This document shows positions 61,599 through 64,000 of a stretch of DNA of 64,000 nucleotides, piece by piece (position 1 is the stretch's first letter; each line of letters opens with the position of its first letter). Position numbers and translations under genes: made by a program. The notes below the pieces were generated by a model, which saw only the letters and a list, made by a program, of their open reading frames with translations, ran no database searches and was not told where the DNA came from. The stretch comes from Chthonobacter rhizosphaerae (GTDB lineage: Bacteria > Pseudomonadota > Alphaproteobacteria > Rhizobiales > Pleomorphomonadaceae): NCBI RefSeq assembly GCF_013839525.1, contig NZ_JACDIS010000006.1, forward strand, positions 310,001 through 374,000, given 5' to 3'.

Positions 61599-63956
61599 TC
61601 AGAACTTGGTACCGCCGGAGAACCGGAAGATCTGCGTCTCGTCCGCGTCGTCCTTGGACACCGGCAGCGCGAAATCCGCGCGCAGGAGGCCGAACGGCGA
61701 CTGCCACAGCAGGCCGAGGCCCACGGAGGCGCGCAGGGTCGGGTCGTCGCCGACCACGCTCACGCCCGGACCGGCGTCGTCCACGCTCTCCTGGTCCACG
61801 TCCCACACGGTGCCGGCGTCGGCGAACAGCGAGCCGTAGAAGCCGAACTCGCGGGGCACGACCGGGATCGGGAAGATCGTCTCGGCGGTGGCCGCCGCGT
61901 AGAGCTGCCCGCCCAGGAGGTAGCCGGAGGTGTCGTCGCGCGGGCCGATGCCTTCCGACGCGAAGCCGCGGATCGTCTCGCCGCCGAGGCGGAAGTGGTC
62001 CACGAACCGCAGGTCCTGGCCGATGCCCATGATGTGGCCGGCCTTGACGCCCACGTGGCCGATCATGCCCCAGTCCGGGATGATCTCCTTGTAGTAGTCG
62101 GCCTTGGCGGTGGTGCGCAGGAACTGCACGTCGCCGCCGACGCCGGCGAACTCCTGGCCGAACTGGGCGAAGATGCCGTCGCGCGGGAACAGGCGGCTGT
62201 CGATGGTGTCGTAGGTCAGCGTGTAGCCGATGGACGAGACCAGCGTCTCGCTCTCCTCGATGAGGTTCGGGCCGATGCCGTCCTCGTCGGTGAACTCGTC
62301 GTCGATCCCGAAGATCTCCTGGTTGTACAGGGAGTACTTCAGGCCGAGCGTGGTGTCCTCGGCCACCGGGATGCCGAAGCGCAGGGCTCCACCGGTCAGC
62401 ACCTCCTCGTAGGGGTGCACGTCGCCGCTGCCCTCGTCATACGACCGGCGATAGAGGTCGAAGCCCGCCGAAAGGCGACGGTCGAGGAAGTAGGGCTCGG
62501 TGAAGGAGAGCTCGTAGGTCTCGGCCTCCTCGCCACGGCCCACCGCGGCGCGGACATACTGGCCGCGGCCGAGGAAGTTCTTCTCCGACAGCGACAGCTC
62601 GGCGATGAAGCCGTTGGCGGTCGAGTAGCCGGCGCCGATGGAGACCTCGCCGGTCGGCTGGTCCTCCACCTGCACGTTGACGATCACCCGGTCGGGCGAG
62701 GAGCCCGGCTCGCTGAACACGCGCACGGTCTTGAAGTAGCCGAGGTTGCGCAGGCGACGCTCGGCCTTCTCGATCAGCACCTGGTTGAACGCGTCGCCTT
62801 CCGCGAGGTCGAACTCGCGGCGGATCACGTAGTCGCGGGTGCGGGTGTTGCCGATCACGTTGATCCGCTCGACATAGGCGCGGGCGCCTTCGTCGACGAA
62901 GTAGGTCACCGAGATCCGGCGGTTGGCGTAGTCGCGATCGCCGCGCGGACGCACCTGCACGAAGGCGTAGCCGCGAGCGGCCACGGCCACGGTGATGTCC
63001 TCCAGCGTCTCCTCGACGGCGGTGGCGTTGTACACGTCGCCCGGCTTGGTGGTCGCGAGGGCGCGCAGCTCTTCCGGATTGATCTCGCTGAGGGTCGATT
63101 CGACGTTGATGTCGCCGAACGTGTACTGCTCGCCCTCCTCCACCGTGAAGGTGATGAAGAAGGCGTTCTGCTCGCGGTCGAAGTCGGCGACGGCCGAGAC
63201 GATGCGGAAGTCGGCGTAGCCGCGGCTGTAGTAGAAGCGGCGCAGCAGTTCCTGGTCGGCGTTCAGGCGATCGGGATCGTAGTTGTCGGTGGACCGGAGC
63301 CAGCCGAGGATGCCCGACTCCTTGGTCTGGATCACATCGCCGAGCCGGCCGTCGGAAAAGGCCTTGTTGCCCACGAAGCTGATCCGGTTCACCTCGGTGC
63401 GCGGGCCTTCGTTGATCTTGAAGACCAGATCCACGCGGTTCTCGCCGAGGTCGATCACCTGCGGCTCCACCGTGGCGTTGTAGCGGCCCGTGCGGCGGTA
63501 GAGTTCCAGGATGCGCTGGGTGTCGGACTGCACCTTCGCCTGGGTCAGCACCGACCGCGGCTGCAGCTCGATGGTGGCGGCGAGGATCTTATCGTCGTGT
63601 CGATCGTTACCCTCGAAGGCGACGCGCGTGATCACCGGGTTCTCCACCACGGCGACCACCAGCGTGTTGCCGGAGCGGGAGATTCGCACGTCGGAGAAGA
63701 GCCCGGTGGCGAACAGCGTCTTGATCGATTCGTCGACGTCCGCGGCCGTGTAGTTCCGGCCCGGCTGGATGGTCAGGTACGAGATGACGGTGTCGGGTTC
63801 GACGCGGGTGGACCCGGTGACCGAGATCCTTGAAACGACCTCCGCGTGGGCCTTTTCCATGCCGACGCCCGGCAGATCCGCGCCAACGAGCGGCAGAACG
63901 CCGCCGAGCGCGACCGACAGGCCGACGACTTTGGTCCAGTTTTTCGCTGCGCGCAT
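61599..63956 (-). CDS. bamA: Outer membrane protein assembly factor BamA
   Basis: BamA is the core of the machine that folds beta-barrel proteins into the outer membrane. The 785-residue protein has a signal peptide with a cut after AHA (residue 38), five POTRA domains (about 41-370, for example VSRISVTGSTRVEPDTVISY and VERINVIGNTRTRDYVIRREF), and a C-terminal barrel with the lid motif GGETIRGFASEGIGPRD (contains the RGF core) and the terminal phenylalanine recognised by BAM itself. It is the first gene seen of the bamA-lpxD-fabZ-lpxA-lpxI-lpxB operon; rseP normally lies just upstream, beyond the window. Confidence 0.97.
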   Translation of the reverse strand: MRAAKNWTKVVGLSVALGGVLPLVGADLPGVGMEKAHAEVVSRISVTGSTRVEPDTVISYLTIQPGRNYTAADVDESIKTLFATGLFSDVRISRSGNTLVVAVVENPVITRVAFEGNDRHDDKILAATIELQPRSVLTQAKVQSDTQRILELYRRTGRYNATVEPQVIDLGENRVDLVFKINEGPRTEVNRISFVGNKAFSDGRLGDVIQTKESGILGWLRSTDNYDPDRLNADQELLRRFYYSRGYADFRIVSAVADFDREQNAFFITFTVEEGEQYTFGDINVESTLSEINPEELRALATTKPGDVYNATAVEETLEDITVAVAARGYAFVQVRPRGDRDYANRRISVTYFVDEGARAYVERINVIGNTRTRDYVIRREFDLAEGDAFNQVLIEKAERRLRNLGYFKTVRVFSEPGSSPDRVIVNVQVEDQPTGEVSIGAGYSTANGFIAELSLSEKNFLGRGQYVRAAVGRGEEAETYELSFTEPYFLDRRLSAGFDLYRRSYDEGSGDVHPYEEVLTGGALRFGIPVAEDTTLGLKYSLYNQEIFGIDDEFTDEDGIGPNLIEESETLVSSIGYTLTYDTIDSRLFPRDGIFAQFGQEFAGVGGDVQFLRTTAKADYYKEIIPDWGMIGHVGVKAGHIMGIGQDLRFVDHFRLGGETIRGFASEGIGPRDDTSGYLLGGQLYAAATAETIFPIPVVPREFGFYGSLFADAGTVWDVDQESVDDAGPGVSVVGDDPTLRASVGLGLLWQSPFGLLRADFALPVSKDDADETQIFRFSGGTKF

Positions 63957-64000
63957 GAGATACTCAAACCCGTTGATCGCTTCAGAGGTCCGGATCGGAA

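Noticed and set aside
60582-63833. 1083-codon open frame on the + strand opposite lpxD and bamA
   Set aside because: Same codon-bias artefact; bamA and lpxD on the other strand are unmistakable.

Overview
The window is a single stretch of high-G+C (about two thirds G+C) chromosomal DNA from an alphaproteobacterium, most probably a member of the Hyphomicrobiales (Rhizobiales). The evidence is the complete 14-gene nuoA-N operon followed by birA and a ribonuclease J gene, the ppiD-trpD-trpC-moaC-moeA-lexA-comEC-gltX-gltA-lpxB-lpxI-lpxA-fabZ-lpxD-bamA order, LpxI instead of LpxH, a ChrR-like cupin protein, a DUF1467 protein and a GAAC-N7-GAAC type SOS box in front of lexA. I cannot name the species. 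No rRNA, tRNA, CRISPR array, phage or classical insertion sequence was seen.

Layout. 1-2878 (+): end of an FAD amine-oxidase-like gene, a DUF1365 gene and a cyclopropane-fatty-acid synthase-like methyltransferase, a lipid-modification cluster. 2933-24619 (-): an almost uninterrupted co-directional block of DUF1467, panB, panC (pantothenate synthesis), an epimerase, ribonuclease J, pyroglutamyl peptidase, birA and all complex I genes from nuoN back to nuoA. 25059-30987: threonine ammonia-lyase, an RDD membrane protein, the N-end-rule transferase bpt, a GPH-type MFS transporter, an SDR oxidoreductase and a ChrR-like cupin. The last three are the usual companions of the lipid cluster seen at position 1. 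31272-38213: cysK, an orphan membrane-anchored coiled-coil protein, a free-standing alanyl-tRNA editing protein, sseA, eno, queF and a HAD hydrolase. 38420-42092: a candidate 29-residue small protein, pyrG, secG and tpiA. 42473-48076 (+): ppiD, trpD, trpC, moaC, moeA. 48083-55173: a TPR/O-GlcNAc-transferase-like gene divergent from lexA, then comEC and gltX. 55599-63956: gltA, then the lipid A/outer-membrane operon bamA-lpxD-fabZ-lpxA-lpxI-lpxB on the minus strand.

The genes are mainly housekeeping: NADH oxidation, coenzyme A and biotin attachment, glycolysis (eno, tpiA), CTP, tryptophan and molybdopterin synthesis, TCA entry, tRNA charging and lipid A assembly. Most stop/start junctions overlap by 1 or 4 bases or lie within about 70 bases, so the operons appear translationally coupled.

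The unusual content sits between or inside these genes. The best candidate for an undescribed system is a 464-bp unit between nuoC and nuoD. It carries one gene for a four-helix-bundle protein of the 23S rRNA intervening-sequence (S23/IVP) family and is bounded on each side by four copies of a 7-bp repeat in inverted orientation. The nuo operon also contains a 161-bp palindromic repeat, an unknown two-helix membrane protein gene and a NuoL with a 19-histidine loop. Elsewhere, a ChrR-like protein has lost its zinc cysteines, a TPR glycosyltransferase shares the SOS-box promoter region of lexA, and a 29-codon ORF has a perfect Shine-Dalgarno sequence and a hairpin behind it.
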